A DNA stretch of 5,757 nucleotides from Chloroflexota bacterium (GTDB lineage: Bacteria > Chloroflexota > UBA6077 > CF-72). Both the position numbers and the translations under genes were made by a program. Each line of letters opens with the position of its first letter. The stretch's first letter is position 1. Location: positions 1 through 5,757 of the forward strand of contig JAFAPL010000824.1 of assembly GCA_019247135.1 (NCBI GenBank). The letters run 5' to 3'. Positions 5,731 to 5,757 of this stretch are shown here, in pieces. The notes below the pieces were generated by a model. That model saw nothing but the letters and a program-made list of their open reading frames with translations, was not told the DNA's origin and did no database searches.

Positions 5731-5757
5731 AGCCTCCATCAATCCCAGGGCGACTCA
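5731..5757 (-). repeat. IS3 right terminal inverted repeat
   Basis: Read on the minus strand it begins TGAGTCGCCCTGGG and ends TGGAGGCT, the counterpart of 3094-3120. It reaches the last base of the window, so its outer limit is inferred from the left end only. Confidence 0.85.

Larger units (their letters stand above)
3094..5757 (-). mobile_element. IS3-family insertion sequence interrupted by an IS110 element
   Basis: Terminal inverted repeats are visible at 3094-3120 and 5731-5757, both beginning TGAGT when read inwards. Both transposase ORFs lie on the minus strand. The total is 2664 bp; subtracting the nested IS110 element (about 1364 bp) leaves about 1300 bp, the usual IS3-family size. 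The left end abuts the truncated OLD-type gene. The right end coincides with the window edge, so target duplications cannot be checked. The copy cannot make a complete transposase. Confidence 0.9.

Noticed and set aside
1..5757. CRISPR arrays, tRNA or rRNA genes, riboswitches
   Set aside because: No regularly spaced repeats, cloverleaf or T-arm signature, or known aptamer core was seen on either strand by eye.

Overview
The window comes from a high-GC bacterial genome with GC-rich third positions. Actinomycetota or Chloroflexota (Thermomicrobia-like) would fit the protein families, but nothing here fixes the taxonomy. It is an accessory region made of mobile-element parts, several of them broken.

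Layout. (1) 2-742 (+) encodes a replication-relaxation family protein, a winged-helix plus nuclease-like protein typical of plasmids and integrative elements. (2) 743-937 is non-coding and rich in inverted repeats (790-861 and 874-900). (3) 938-2117 (+) is a tyrosine integrase with all catalytic residues. Its N-terminal arm-binding domain lies in a different frame from the rest, so the gene carries a frameshift near 1091. (4) 2230-3093 (-) is the C-terminal remnant of an OLD-family ATPase/TOPRIM nuclease, more AT-rich than its surroundings. Its 5' part has been cut off by an insertion sequence. (5) 3094-5757 (-) is an IS3-family element with matching terminal inverted repeats; the right one ends at the last base of the window. 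Its second ORF is split by (6) an IS110-family element at about 3434-4797 (-), which has an intact DEDD/serine transposase and a long 5' non-coding segment.

The most notable observation is in that 5' segment. IS110 elements of this layout make a bridge RNA from this segment, and the bridge RNA guides recombination by pairing with target and donor DNA. Here 12 bases of the segment (4750-4761) are identical to the IS3 sequence directly flanking the insertion (4802-4813). These bases encode part of the conserved HHSD catalytic motif of the IS3 transposase. The element therefore looks as if it was guided to the catalytic-site codons of another transposon, an RNA-guided hyperparasite of IS3. A second match (4605-4613 with 3443-3451), a strong hairpin, a stem enclosing the guide and a perfect TTGACA at the right end all fit a bridge-RNA element that is expressed from its circular form.

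Order of events inferred: an OLD-type defence or nuclease gene near an integrase was disrupted by an IS3 element, and that IS3 element was then disrupted by the IS110 element. The IS110 transposase is the only visibly intact complete mobility gene. The integrase, the IS3 transposase and the OLD gene are all broken.
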